Source of the DNA: Spisula solida
Taxonomy: Eukaryota; Mollusca; Bivalvia; Venerida; Mactridae
Length of the DNA stretch: 64,000 bases
Direction of reading: 5' to 3'
Assembly: GCA_947247005.1 (NCBI GenBank)
Contig: OX365945.1
Span: 36,882,551 to 36,946,550 of the forward strand
Under the pieces are notes generated by a model. The model saw nothing but the letters and a program-made list of their open reading frames with translations. It made no database searches and had not been told where the DNA came from. The stretch's first letter is position 1; every line of letters starts with the position of its first letter. Below, one piece after another: positions 35,745 to 48,152 of the stretch. The position numbers and the translations under genes were made by a program.

Positions 35745-36483
35745 AAACCACCGCTATAATTCCCAATGCCAAAGCCATGGGCTATATTGTTCCCAAAATA
35801 GGGGGAGGGGAAACACAGCTAGCATTTCTGACTAAATTTCCTAGAACAGTGTTGCTGACCGTGTGACCTGATTGCTAATAGTATTCTGTTGTTGTAACAT
35901 TAGACCTCTGTTAACAGCAGTTTTCTTGTTTTCTCCAAGTTGTACCAGCTGTTTCAACATGCATCTGTTACGCTGGTGTACTGTTTTATGTACATGTAAT
36001 CAATCATAAAACCTGATTGTAAATAATACATACAATAAAGGATACATATTCAAATTACCTCTAAGTTTTAAGTTAATTATTGCATACTGTTTTTGAAGGC
36101 TTTGACTTGTGTCACTTGGTCTGTCTGGAAATAAATCAATTTCCAATGTGTTTAAACTTGACTGTGGTTAAAGGAAATTGTTATTTCTATTTTGAGTTTA
36201 ATTTTCAGGGAAAAAGATGACTGTAATTATACGTAATATAATTTTTTTAATTCTGTTTAGTATTCGCAAGAGAACAAATTGAGAACTTAGCTGAAAAGGA
36301 GAAATATATAGTGCTAGCTGAAATGGACAGATTAAGTCCTGGCTGAAATGGACAAATTTAATAAGCGGGAAGTGTCTGGCCTTATGTCAATAAAAAGGTT
36401 ATAGAATATTTGAACTAAACTTCCTGAATTTCATTATATGAGATTTTGTGCAATACTGTGTTGAAGCCTATTTATGTATCTGA
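35745..36483. other. Intergenic or intronic sequence, no exon seen
   Basis: AT-rich; a short duplicated phrase 'tagctgaaa.ggacaaatt' occurs near 36314-36360. No gene feature recognised. If the gene with exons at 36889 and 48153 has upstream exons, part of this may be intron. Confidence 0.45.
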
Positions 36484-36850
36484 TTATTATCCCCCGCCAA
36501 AGGCGAAGGGATAATAGTATGAGTCTGTCCTTCCGTCCGCCCCATATTTTGTCCAGAGCATACAATGTAACTATTTGAGGTATTGACTTGAAACGTGGTA
36601 TGTGAATAGATGGCAGCTAGGAGAAGGGCAGTGACCAAGAACCATAACTCTATATGGCCCAATTTCGGAATAATCTCCCCTTGTTTGATTTAAAAAGTAT
36701 TTTGTCTAGAGCATTACTCTAAAACGATTTGAGGTATTGACTTAAAACTTGATATATGAATAGATGGCAACTAGGAGAATTAAGTGCAATGACCAAGAAC
36801 CATAACTCTATATGGCCCAATTTTGAAGTTATCTCCCTTTGATTAGGATG
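36484..36850 (+). mobile_element. Helitron-like repeat with TATTATCCC hairpin
   Basis: Starts with TATTATCCC (36485-36493) pairing with GGGATAATA (36508-36516), with CGCC/GGCG inside the loop. It is followed by 'ctgtccttccgtccgcccc' and two tandem units of about 153 bases ('ttgtc.agagcat' at 36549 and 36702; 'gaccaagaaccataactcta' in both). It ends about 40 bases before the exon at 36889. Confidence 0.65.
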
Positions 36851-36888
36851 CTGATACATGTAATATACATTATATACTTGTACTTCAG

Positions 36889-36955
36889 GACGCTGATGAC
36901 GAGGAACGTGATTCCGGTACAGAATCAGATGATAACTTTGATGATGATAATTCTT
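36889..36955 (+). CDS. Internal acidic exon of an unidentified gene
   Basis: A clear acceptor (gtacttcag|g) and donor (tct t|gtaagt) bound 67 bases. They read DADDEERDSGTESDDNFDDD then NS plus one leftover base, with no stop. The exon is strongly acidic with Ser/Thr, typical of disordered segments of nuclear proteins. The leftover T joins CC at 48153 to give TCC (Ser), so the frame continues into the next exon and the Ser/Asp-rich character is maintained. The incoming phase is 0; the upstream exon was not found, so the protein start is unknown. Confidence 0.65.
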
Positions 36956-38540
36956 GTAAGTATCATTGTGCTTCTTTGTTTGCTGTTGGGCCGAAAGTAA
37001 AATATTGTTTGTTTCTCTTCCCAGTACATGTGCAAAAAGTCCCCTCCCAAAATATTTTTTGACCCTCTGAAAAGAATTTTTAATTAATAAATAGCTGGTA
37101 CAAGAAAAGATATTGATAATAAAAATTTAAAAAAAATGAATATTTACCTGCCTACCTTGCCAACCCTCCTATTGACCAGGCTCGGGCGGGGGAAACAAAC
37201 AATAATTTATTTTTGGCCTTGTACAAAAAATGTATGACTGCAATCATGGACATGAAATTCATCCATCATCTGTTTTTGACTTAATCAAATATGCTGCTTG
37301 CTCTTAGAGGATCTTGTGTATTTGATGAGCTTTCATTGATTACCTCATGCCTGGCCTAACTCTTTTAGTCCTAACAAGCATCATAATTTTGTACTGCCAT
37401 TCTAGTTTGTAATGTTACTATTGCAGTCAAATTACTCAAAGATGGAATCTTGAACAACCATGTCATTATTAACCATTATTTGTATAGATTATGATTACCA
37501 TGATCATTAGCATCAGTGCCTTCAACTGCCTCATGAACTGGATTCCTTCAAATGTCAGAGGTCATTGGCCAATCTAGCAGGCTAAAAAACGAATGACCAT
37601 GCACTTATGACTTTCTGTATCAAACACAAACAAACAAACAAACAAACAAACAGGATGAGCTGGATGCCAGTATCTGCCTCATTTAACCACACACGTTCCT
37701 TTTGACTCGGGAGTAGGGCTTTTGACCCTTTAAATTTCCAAAATGCCACTGTGGCACATTTTGACACTCAAGATTTTGGTTTGAAGGGTCATTTTCTCTT
37801 AATCTCCTGGGTATTTTGCCTATAAAATGGTAAAATTTAAGTATCAAACTGACTCTTTAGATTCAGAAGCCAGTCTGGAACCCCTGATAACATCACAATC
37901 ATGGATGCAATTTTGAAATAATATTCAATAATTAAATTAACGTCATCCCCTTGATTATCAAAAGATGTTTTTCGTATTCATCAATATAACAATGTACTAC
38001 ATCCAGGTTTAACATCACTGAAAGCCTCACATCCATCAGCTTCACAAATATTGTATGATAGTAATTGCATACAATGACTTATCCTATAAAATCACTGAGA
38101 CAACTTTGGCTATGGAATAGGATGTTGGCACATAACCTCAATGTACATTGTATTACTCTGTACTTCCAAGTGTTCAAGACTAGTTAGAAATGGAAAAGAT
38201 AGGGTAGAAAAAACATTGGAATTTTGCCATGCTCATTCTGCATCATGATGTGTATTTTTTTACCAATAAACATCATACTTTTCTGATGATGTCTGCTTTT
38301 CCTTAGAAGTGACCAGCATGTGTCTGTAAACCAAACAAATAATCTTAAAGTTTTGGAGAGTTTCCAGAAAATAGCATGAAGTACATGCAGGTCATGGTGA
38401 GTTACATGTTTGCAGTGTGGACATATCAGTCTGATCAGTACTTCGTTATCATATTGTTATATAGCATGTTACCAGTAGTTGGCATTATGGCTGGCATGTA
38501 CATGTACGTATTTCAAGTTTTAGACAAGAAATGATGTATA
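36956..38540. other. Presumed intron with SINE fragment and (CAAA)n
   Basis: Lies between the two presumed exons. 37550-37655 matches the 3' part of the SINE ('ggccaatctagc', 'atgaccatgcac') and ends in a caaa-repeat tail (37621-37652). The rest is ordinary AT-rich sequence with no further exon I can support. Confidence 0.5.
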
Positions 38541-39695
38541 AGTCCCCTACCTGTTTTCAACTCTAAGAAAAAGCTTGTGAACATATTAAAGGACACAATT
38601 ATGACCCAATTTTCATGAAACTTGGTCAGAATGTTTGTCTGTATAAAATCTAGGTCAAGTTCGAAACTGAGTTATATTGGGTCAAAAACTAGGTCGCTAG
38701 GTTAAATCTTAGAAAAAGCTTGTGAACACACTTGAGGCCACAGTTATGCCCCAAGCTTCATGAAACTTAATCAGAATGTTTGTCTCTAGAAATCTAGGTC
38801 AAGTTCGAAAATGGGTCATGTTGGGTTAAAAAGTAGGTCATTATGATGATTAGGTCAAATTTTAGAAAAACTTTGTGTAATCTCTAGACATCACAATTTT
38901 TATTTAATCTTTATGAAACTTGGTCTCAATGATCATCTTAACTAAATGAACGTCAAGTTTGATATTGCGTCAACCCGGGTCAAAAAATAGGTCACTAGGT
39001 ATAATCAAAGAAAAATTTTGTTTAGGCACTAGAGGTCACACTTTTGGTCTATTCTGTCAATATGGGTTATCTGATGAAAATCAGGGTTCCCACGGTCAGG
39101 AAAAAGTCGGTGAAAAACATAATTTTTTCAAGGTCAGGGAAAAGTCAGGGAATTTTGGAATTAGTCAGGGAAATCTAGAAATTGAGCAAAAGTCAGGGAA
39201 AAGTCAGGGAATTTTACATTGAACCTTTCGATAAGTGTCATTTCTTATGAAGATTGTACCAAAGACTGAAAAAAAATCCTTGCTCGCTTATAATGCTCGC
39301 TCAGAATAATTCTAAATGACAATAACTTTATGTCCATCATCAGCCTTAAAAAATGCTACTATAAACTTTTTGGTTCCATATAAAGCAAATATAGCCTCCT
39401 TTCCCCCATTTTATTGCCATATTTTGCTCTAATGATGAGTGTGTCGCCCGATCACTAAAAAGTCAGGGAAAACTTCTCTGCGGTCAGGGAAAAATCAGGG
39501 AAAAGTCAGGGAATTTTGTCTTAGAAAATTTGTGGGAACCCTGAAAATAACTAGGTCGTTGGTTGGGACTATATGATAACCTTGTACATGCAACATGCTG
39601 CTTTTACTTGATTCTTTGAAGTTGTAAATGATTTCTTATGTCACCATGTGGGCCTTCATGAACTATTACGACAGGTGAGTGATATAATATCATGC
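38541..39695 (+). mobile_element. Helentron-like element, 5' truncated, with nested MITE
   Basis: Units 'tcatgaaacttggtcagaat' and 'ctaggtcaagttcgaaa' recur with about 140-145-bp spacing. The 3' end is a decayed 'gacaggtgagtgata' at about 39669. The 5' hairpin seen at 34097 is missing. The MITE at 39082-39543 splits the body. Confidence 0.65.
39082..39543. mobile_element. 462-bp MITE, CAGGGTTCCCAC ends
   Basis: Perfect 12-bp terminal inverted repeats, CAGGGTTCCCAC (39082-39093) and GTGGGAACCCTG (39532-39543). The body is rich in 'agtcagggaaa' repeats. AAAAT occurs directly on both sides, a possible 5-bp target duplication. The CAGGG end suggests hAT, but hAT duplications are usually 8 bp. 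It sits inside an older Helentron-like element, which orders the insertions. Confidence 0.8.
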
Positions 39696-42590
39696 CAAAT
39701 TTTTTCTAAAATCTAAAATATTCATTTTAGGATTGCCAAAAGCGAACATATTATAACTAGAATGGCAAGCACTGTGTTTATAGTGGCAGCTAGGTCAGAG
39801 CAAACAATATGTAACAATATTTGCAGTGGTGCATTGGCCAATTAATGCTGCATCGTAAATTATGTTGGGCTATCACAGATAACACATATTATATACATGT
39901 ATGCATGTTAGCTGGCTGCTAGGCGTATGATTTTTTTTTAAATAACAGTAAATCTCTAATAATGCTTTAAATAATATAGTGGGGCCATGGAAGCCAGAAA
40001 ATTGAGGGCATAACTGCCATAATAATGTAAAAGTTAATGTCAAGCACCATGACTAACTCTTTATTAGTATTAATGCCCTCAATAATATGAAGAGTCATAC
40101 AATATTTGACCATTGAGCTCCTTCATCATGTAGATTTCATATTTCTGTGTACGTAGTCAATATATATAATGGATTTACAGATCAGGATTAACTCAAGTCT
40201 TTAAAAACATGTTTGCATTTGACTAGGAATAGAGTTTGAGTGAAACAGATAGGAATGAAGGATTAGTATAGGTTCACTAGAGATAAAATAGAACTGAATC
40301 AATGTCAATGAGGTCAAATAAAGGTGAAGTCTTGAGGCCGATTTATCAAGTTGTCACAGGCTAGCTGACATGGGCAAGCTCCTTACCACATAATTAACTT
40401 CATAATTGAATTGGAACACCTGCTCTGTGCTAATTAATTTAGCACTTTCAGTATTAATTAAGCACTTTAAGTTAGTTTAATTAGTATTGTATTTGTTTCA
40501 ATTTTGTATTGTAATTTGTTGTGACTTTTATAACTCATGCCATTGTATGGTATATTGCAAGCACCTAGTATTTTGTTAATTAACTATTACACAATTATGT
40601 TAATTGCCTTGATAGTGTCTTTCAGTTACACTTTTCAAATTGCTTATTATAAATGGGGTAACTGGTTAAGTGAAATTTAAAAACCTGCCAAACTGTTAAG
40701 CCGTCGAGACTAATTATCACTATTTTATTATCATTATATTGATAAACCGACCCGCAGCATGCTGCATGCACATATAAAGTAGGCCTATATCGAGATCACA
40801 AACAACAGGGTGATTATATGGGCATCAGGGCGGAAATATGTTAGGAACAGGTGATGTGCCCCGTTATTAATTCCTTGCTGAAGCTGTGATACTAAGGAAT
40901 CTGTCAGTCTGTCAGCAGCAGTACAATATGGAAGACAGTAGGAAACTAAATATTTTCATTCATACCTTGTGGTTTTTAAGTGACTATATTTGTTTTACAA
41001 AGCTGTAAAGAAAAAATTCCCAACAGATATATATTTCAATGATTTGTCTTGTATTAATTGATTTGGCTGTTGTCAGTCTCAAAAAGGTTTTGTGCTTGTC
41101 AGTGCTTGTCCCGACCAGGCTGTATATGTGTGCCTGATGAAATGACAATTCATTGAATGAATATATGAATGAGTGAACATACAAGGATATGAAATACAGT
41201 AAATCTGTCTGATGATGTTAAGAACCCACCAGGAATACAGTTTGTGTTTCTTCATTCAACAAACACAGGCCAAATAAACTGGTTAAATGTGAATCTTTTA
41301 ACGTATATTGCTGAAACATTCTTGAGAAATGACATTCAACCCAAATAAATAAACAGCAACATGACAGTTTACTTTTATTTTGCTGAATGTTCAATGGAAG
41401 TTTTAATGTAACTTTACCGCAGAATCAATTTATACGAATTAAAAATGTTTCACGATTTCCCTGCAGACTAATGCTTTATGTGCTTCTTGGTTTAAGTTTA
41501 ATTTTGACTTTATACATAATCATGTTTGTGATTTAGAAATCAACATCTGTAGACATTTGATAGTGAAATTTAGCTTTTGTTTCTAACTATACTTACCATA
41601 CATTTGTAAGCTTATAATACTATTACAAATAGTGTAACTGCTGATAAGCCATTAGGTCTGGGTCTACATATCATTTTACCACAGCACAGGCCATTTATGA
41701 ATTATGAAGACAATTTCACAGCCTATAAACCTAATCACTGTATGATTTATTGGGAGACTACACTTCAAGTTGTATGACTTATTGCGAGCAAAATCATCTG
41801 TGATTTACGATTTCTGTATGACTCACTGGGAGACTACATGTATACAATTCAACTTGTATGACATAATACATTAACTGAAAGATGACTCTTTTATACACTG
41901 TGAATTTTGTTATTTTTGAAGTGACCAAATATATGCCAATATTCATCACAGACTTTATACAGTTTAAAAACTTTCTGGGTGGGGGCAATTGCCGAGGACC
42001 CCTTTAAGTTTTATTTGGGCCTACACATCAAAATGTCTATAGGTTACCGTACTAAGAATAATGCCCTGTTGTAATTAAATCTTGGTAAACTTTTAAAAAC
42101 TCTCCTTAGGATCAAGAATTAGGTCAGGTCAAATTGTTAAAATTGTGTTTTTGATCTTGAGGGAATCATTTTGTCAAGTAACTTTTATTTTAGTTTTCTC
42201 TGAGCTTGAATGTTTGTCACAATGTAAGTCTCTTGAGAATATGATCTCTATTTGATAGAAGCCAAATAATATTGTAAGATAAGTTTGAAAGTGGATAAAA
42301 CTGCTATTAGAATTTATCGTGAGAGTCTGACTCATTAGCCTGGATGAAAATTTCAGTTTTTAAAACCATGCTTTTGTGATCACAACTTGGTTGTCATCCA
42401 CAATTTGCTTGTGTATACACTAGGGTTCTGTTTTATCAAAGCACTTACGAAAATCATATACTTTGACAACCATAAAGTGTGGTAAATGGAGTTGCAATAC
42501 ATTAAAGATTTAGTAAATGTATTCTTACAAACCACATTTGTTCCTAATTTGCAGTTGTTCTAAAGAATTATAAACAATATAAATTTGAAC
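39696..42590. other. Presumed intron sequence, no exon seen
   Basis: About 2.9 kb of AT-rich sequence. A local duplication near 41741-41860 repeats 'ctgtatga.t.a.tgggaga' and 'cttgtatgac'. ORFs of 64-66 codons (40984-41184, 41794-41988) have no motifs. Confidence 0.5.
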
Positions 42591-43184
42591 GTAAGTTTAA
42601 GATATCCAGATGTCACAATTTTGACCTAATCTTTATGAAAGTTGGTCACTTAGGATGGTCATCTCTAGCTCAACCAAATCTAATTCAAAATCAATAAAGG
42701 GTCATTTGGGGTCAAAAACTAGGTCATTACATTAAAACCTTGTGTAGTCACTAGAGGTCACAATTTTGGCCTATAATCTTCCTGAAACTTGGTCTCAACA
42801 AAATCTAGGTCAATTATTTGGTCATTTGGGGTCAAAAACTAGGTCACACTAGGACAGCCTTGTGTATGCGACAGGGGCTGTTGGATTTTGGTCAGAATAT
42901 TTGTGTTGATAAAATTTAGGTTGGGATTGTATTCGGGTCATCTTGTGTCTAAAACTAGGTCACAGGGTCAAATCTTAGCAAAGCCTTGGGTATGCAAGAA
43001 TGGTTGTCCAAAGTTTGCCACAACAGGAGCATACAGATGGTAGCTTGTGAAGTTTGCCACAACAGGAGCATACAGATGGTAGCTTGTGTGCTATTAGTTA
43101 ATACAAGGTCCTGAAGTACTAGTATTCAATGTGAAAGCCAGTGCAAGTAATCAGTTGAGGGATATAGGGCAAGTGGCCCTCTTG
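42591..43184 (+). mobile_element. Helentron-like element, 5' truncated
   Basis: Body phrases 'ggggtcaaaaactaggtca' and 'ccttgtgtagtcactagagg' recur. The 3' end has AGGGC-aagtg-GCCCT then CTTG (43166-43184), the same arrangement as at 35042. Two near-identical copies of a roughly 48-base phrase ('gtttgccacaacaggagcat') lie at 43014-43088. Confidence 0.6.
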
Positions 43185-43515
43185 TTTATGGGTTGTGCGG
43201 TGGTCGAGTGCACTATGGATCAAGAGGTCCTTGGTTTTAATCTCGACCTGGGGACTTCGTCATTTCTGAAATGCGTGTTGGAACCTCAGAGGAAGTCTCT
43301 CATGTATATAGGTGCTATACACTGGGCATATTAAAGAATCAAGGAATCTTATCAAAAAGAGCTAGATATATCACTCCGAGATTCCTTGTATCACACCTGA
43401 CTGTCTCCTCGCTTGAGGTTGGAGGTTGTTGGCCAATCTAGCGGGGATAAAAACCAAATAACTATGCCATTACTCATGACACTCAGTCGAACGCTAATAA
43501 CAACAAAACTAAATG
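43185..43515 (+). mobile_element. tRNA-derived SINE
   Basis: Starts immediately after the Helentron-like 3' end. The head has a degenerate A box (gtgcggtggtcgag) and B box (ggttttaatctc). The body has 'ggtgctatacac' and 'ttaaagaatcaaggaatct'. The tail has 'ggccaatctagcggggataa', 'ccaaataactatgcc' and an 'aacaacaaaac' end. It shares this order with 56365, 59455 (minus) and 63405. Transcription would be by RNA polymerase III from the internal boxes; mobility needs a partner LINE not present here. Confidence 0.8.
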
Positions 43516-43665
43516 ATTTGAGTGTTCTGGGTTCTAAAGCAGTAAAAAGAATGAGATCAGTCCACCAGAATGTGTGCAGATTTCTGCTTCACCCACCAGG
43601 ATGTAATAACTCTGCTCGCTCTGAAATATATGAAATATTGCTCACACTTCATTTGCTGTTTTATA

Positions 43666-43881
43666 CTGTAAAACCATTCATCTATGCGGGTATTAAATTT
43701 CGCAGATTTTCGTAAAATTGTTATTTGGTGGTTTCATATATTCGAGGAATTAAAATATTGAAATAATCATCTCTTGTTACGTGTTATGAGGTCGATTATT
43801 CAAGGGGATTTAATTTTGTGATCTAGTGCATCTGCGAAATCAATGAAATATTATGCACTGCGAATATTATCAACTTTACAG
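43666..43881. mobile_element. 216-bp MITE with TA flanks
   Basis: Ends CTGTAAAACC and complement-like aactttACAG, about 7-8 bp of perfect inversion, flanked by TA at 43664-43665 and 43882-43883. Internal inverted motifs (tatgcgggtatt, tcgcagatttt versus atctgcgaaatc) are typical of palindromic Tc1/mariner-like MITEs. Confidence 0.65.
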
Positions 43882-44229
43882 TAGTCCTAGATCTGTACAA
43901 CCTATTGATTTGCTAGAGTCTGTATCTGCTGTTGATTCCTGTATTGAATTAGTGGAATGTCGTAGGTGGCTGCGTGATTGGATTGTTCACATGTTTGCAT
44001 GCAGTAATTCTTCCACATCGTAGATCATTGACCTGCTTTCATAGACAATATTGTTTTTTATCAAACATAAGTGTCTGACTTTTTTGGCACACCATCACAC
44101 ATAAATGTCAATCAATATCCGGTCACATAGGTCTTACAAAGAAATATAACAAGATATTGCTCATTCATCTTTACATAGAGTTTATGGCTTGTTTGCATAC
44201 ATTATGATGATGTTATCATAACTTGTACT

Positions 44230-47200
44230 CTGACTACTATACTCAACATATAGTCCCTTCAGTGTATCCAGCTTGTACTCTGACTTCTATATTCAACATA
44301 TAGTCCCTTCAGTGCATCCAGCTTGTTCTCTGACTTCTATACTCAGTCAACATATAGTCCCTTCAGTGCATCCAGCTTGTTCTCTGACTACTATACTCAG
44401 TCAACATATAATCCCTTCAGTGCATCCAGCTTGTACTCTGACTACTATACTCAACATATAGTCCCTTCAGTGCATCCAGCTTGTACTCTGACTACTATAC
44501 TCAACATATAGTCCCTTCAGTGCATCCAGCTTGTACTCTGACTACTATACTCAACATATAGTCCCTTCAGTGCATCCAGCTTGTACTCTGACTACTATAC
44601 TCAGTCAACATATAATCCCTTCAGTGCATCCAGCTTGTACTCTGACTACTATACTCAGTCAACATATAATCCCTTCAGTGCATCCAGCTTGTTCTCTGAC
44701 TACTATACTCAGTCAACATATAATCCCTTCAGTGCATCCAGCTTGTACTCTGACTACTATACTCAACATATAGTCCCTTCAGTGCATCCAGCTTGTACTC
44801 TGACTACTATACTCAACATATAGTCCCTTCAGTGCATCCAGCTTGTACTCTGACTACTATACTCAACATATAATCCCTTCAGTGCATCCAGCTTGTACTC
44901 TGACTACTATACTCAACATATAGTCCCTTCAGTGCATCCAGCTTGTACTCTGACTACTATACTCAACATATAGTCCCTTCAGTGCATCCAGCTTGTACTC
45001 TGACTACTATACTCAACATATAGTCCCTTCAGTGCATCCAGCTTGTACTCTGACTACTATACTCAGTCAACATATAATCCCTTCAGTGCATCCAGCTTGT
45101 ACTCTGACTACTATACTCAGTCAACATATAATCCCTTCAGTGCATCCAGCTTGTTCTCTGACTACTATACTCAGTCAACATATAGTCCCTTCAGTGCATC
45201 CAGCTTGTACTCTGACTACTATACTCAACATATAGTCCCTTCAGTGTATCCAGCTTGTTCTCTGACTACTATACTCAGTCAACATATAATCCCTTCAGTG
45301 CATCCAGCTTGTTCTCTGACTACTATACTCAGTCAACATATAGTCCCTTCAGTGCATCCAGCTTGTTCTCTGACTACTATACTCAACATATAGTCCCTTC
45401 AGTGTATCCAGCTTGTTCTCTGACTACTATACTCAACATATAGTCCCTTCAGTGCATCCAGCTTGTACTCTGACTTCTATACTCAACATATAGTCCCTTC
45501 AGTGCATCCAGCTTGTACTCTGACTACTATACTCAACATATAGTCCCTTCAGTGCATCCAGCTTGTACTCTGACTACTATACTCAACATATAGTCCCTTC
45601 AGTGTATCCAGCTTGTTCTCTGACTACTATACTCAGTCAACATATAATCCCTTCAGTGCATCCAGCTTGTACTCTGACTACTATACTCAGTCAACATATA
45701 ATCCCTTCAGTGCATCCAGCTTGTTCTCTGACTACTATACTCAGTCAACATATAATCCCTTCAGTGCATCCAGCTTGTACTCTGACTACTATACTCAGTC
45801 AACATATAGTCCCTTCAGTGCATCCAGCTTGTTCTCTGACTACTATACTCAACATATAGTCCCTTCAGTGTATCCAGCTTGTTCTCTGACTACTATACTC
45901 AACATATAGTCCCTTCAGTGCATCCAGCTTGTACTCTGACTTCTATACTCAACATATAGTCCCTTCAGTGCATCCAGCTTGTACTCTGACTACTATACTC
46001 AACATATAGTCCCTTCAGTGCATCCAGCTTGTACTCTGACTACTATACTCAACATATAGTCCCTTCAGTGTATCCAGCTTGTTCTCTGACTACTATACTC
46101 AGTCAACATATAATCCCTTCAGTGCATCCAGCTTGTACTCTGACTACTATACTCAGTCAACATATAATCCCTTCAGTGCATCCAGCTTGTTCTCTGACTA
46201 CTATACTCAGTCAACATATAATCCCTTCAGTGCATCCAGCTTGTACTCTGACTACTATACTCAGTCAACATATAGTCCCTTCAGTGCATCCAGCTTGTAC
46301 TCTGACTACTATACTCAACATATAGTCCCTTCAGTGTATCCAGCTTGTTCTCTGACTACTATACTCAGTCAACATATAATCCCTTCAGTGCATCCAGCTT
46401 GTACTCTGACTACTATACTCAACATATAGTCCCTTCAGTGCATCCAGCTTGTACTCTGACTTCTATACTCAACATATAGTCCCTTCAGTGCATCCAGCTT
46501 GTACTCTGACTACTATACTCAACATATAGTCCCTTCAGTGCATCCAGCTTGTACTCTGACTACTATACTCAGTCAACATATAGTCCCTTCAGTGCATCCA
46601 GCTTGTACTCTGACTTCTATACTCAGTCAACATATAGTCCCTTCAGTGCATCCAGCTTGTACTCTGACTTCTATACTCAACATATAGTCCCTTCAGTGCA
46701 TCCAGCTTGTACTCTGACTACTATACTCAACATATAGTCCCTTCAGTGCATCCAGCTTGTACTCTGACTTCTTTACTCAACATATAGTCCCTTCAGTGCA
46801 TCCAGCTTGTACTCTGACTTCTTTACTCAACATATAGTCCCTTCAGTGCATCCAGCTTGTTCTCTGACTTCTATACTCAACATATAGTCCCTTCAGTGTA
46901 TCCAGCTTGTACTCTGACTTCTATACTCAACATATAGTCCCTTCAGTGTATCCAGCTTGTACTCTGACTACTATACTCAACATATAGTCCCTTCAGTGTA
47001 TCCAGCTTCTACTCTGACTACTATACTCAGTCAACATATAGTCCCTTCAGTGTATCCAGCTTGTACTCTGACTTCTATACTCAACATATAGTCCCTTCAG
47101 TGCATCCAGCTTGTTCTCTGACTTCTATACTCAACATATAGTCCCTTCAGTGTATCCAGCTTGTTCTCTGACTTCTATACTCAACATATAGTCCCTTCAG

Positions 47201-47495
47201 TGCATCCAGCTTGTACTCTGACTACTATACTCAACATATAGTCCCTTCAGTGTATCCAGCTTGTACTCTGACTACTATACTCAGTCAACATATAGTCCCT
47301 TCAGTGCATCCAGCTTGTACTCTGACTACTATACTCAACATATAGTCCCTTCAGTGCATCCAGCTTGTACTCTGACTACTATACTCAGTCAACATATAGT
47401 CCCTTCAGTGCATCCAGCTTGTACTCTGACTACTATACTCAACATATAGTCCCTTCTACTCTGACTACTTTACTCAACACATAGTCCCTTCAGTG
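44230..47495. repeat. 50/54-bp minisatellite, about 63 copies, with higher-order order
   Basis: The 50-base unit carries 'actatactcaacatatagtc' and 'ccttcagtgcatccagcttg'; 54-base units have an extra 'agtc' (actcagtcaacat). The pattern of 50s and 54s repeats: landmarks at 44531 and 44993 are 462 apart, at 45563 and 46029 466 apart (5 x 50 + 4 x 54 = 466). It lies in the presumed 11-kb intron. The SDYYTQ/HPACTLTTIL ORFs are frame artefacts. Confidence 0.97.
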
Positions 47496-47566
47496 CATCT
47501 AGCTTGTTTCTGCTGTATATACTGAGATACAAAACAGTGTATACCTGGAACTGAGAATTGTTGTTT

Positions 47567-47912
47567 TTAGCTCACCTGTCACAAAGTGACAGGGTGAGCT
47601 TTTGTAATTACTTGTTGTACATCCCTCGTCCGTTCACAATTCCTTGTGAACTCACCCGAGGCCACACTTATGGCCCCATCTTCATGGAGCTTGGTCAGAA
47701 TGTTTGTCTCTATTAAATCTAGGTTTAGTTTGAAACTGGGTCATGTGGGGTCAACAACTAGGTCACTAGGTCAAATCATAAAATAGCTTGTAATAGAGGG
47801 TGAATTTTCATGAATCTTTTTCATAAAATATAAATTATGAGTTAGGTCACCATAAGGGCTTGCATGCACTTTTATGACAGGTGAGCGACCTAGGGCCCTT
47901 TGGGCACTGATG
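47567..47912 (+). mobile_element. Helentron-like element, short copy
   Basis: The 5' end ttagctcacctgtcacaaag with the terminal hairpin at 47569-47600, one-plus body unit, and 3' 'gacaggtgagcgacct' with hairpin agggccc-ttt-gggc (one side decayed). It is an internally deleted relative of 34097-35042 with only one clear body unit. Confidence 0.75.
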
Positions 47913-48152
47913 CGTATCGTGAGTTCTATCAGAGCATAACATTGGTTTTCAGTTCTGTCTGTGCCATATGAAAACAGTACAATTCACTGATGGAACTAAA
48001 AAGTGTTATATCGGGATTTCTACAGTATACAACCTTGTTGCACCTAAAGGAAGAATTCTATCATCTTGTATTGAGTACTGAGCTTATAAATCATATATTG
48101 ATGCATCTGTACTGGTAATGTTTCTTATTCAGTCGTCTTATTCTACTTTCAG

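Noticed and set aside
44230..47495. Repeated exon family (SDYYTQ... peptides)
   Set aside because: Frames shift between 50- and 54-base units and no splice sites flank the units.
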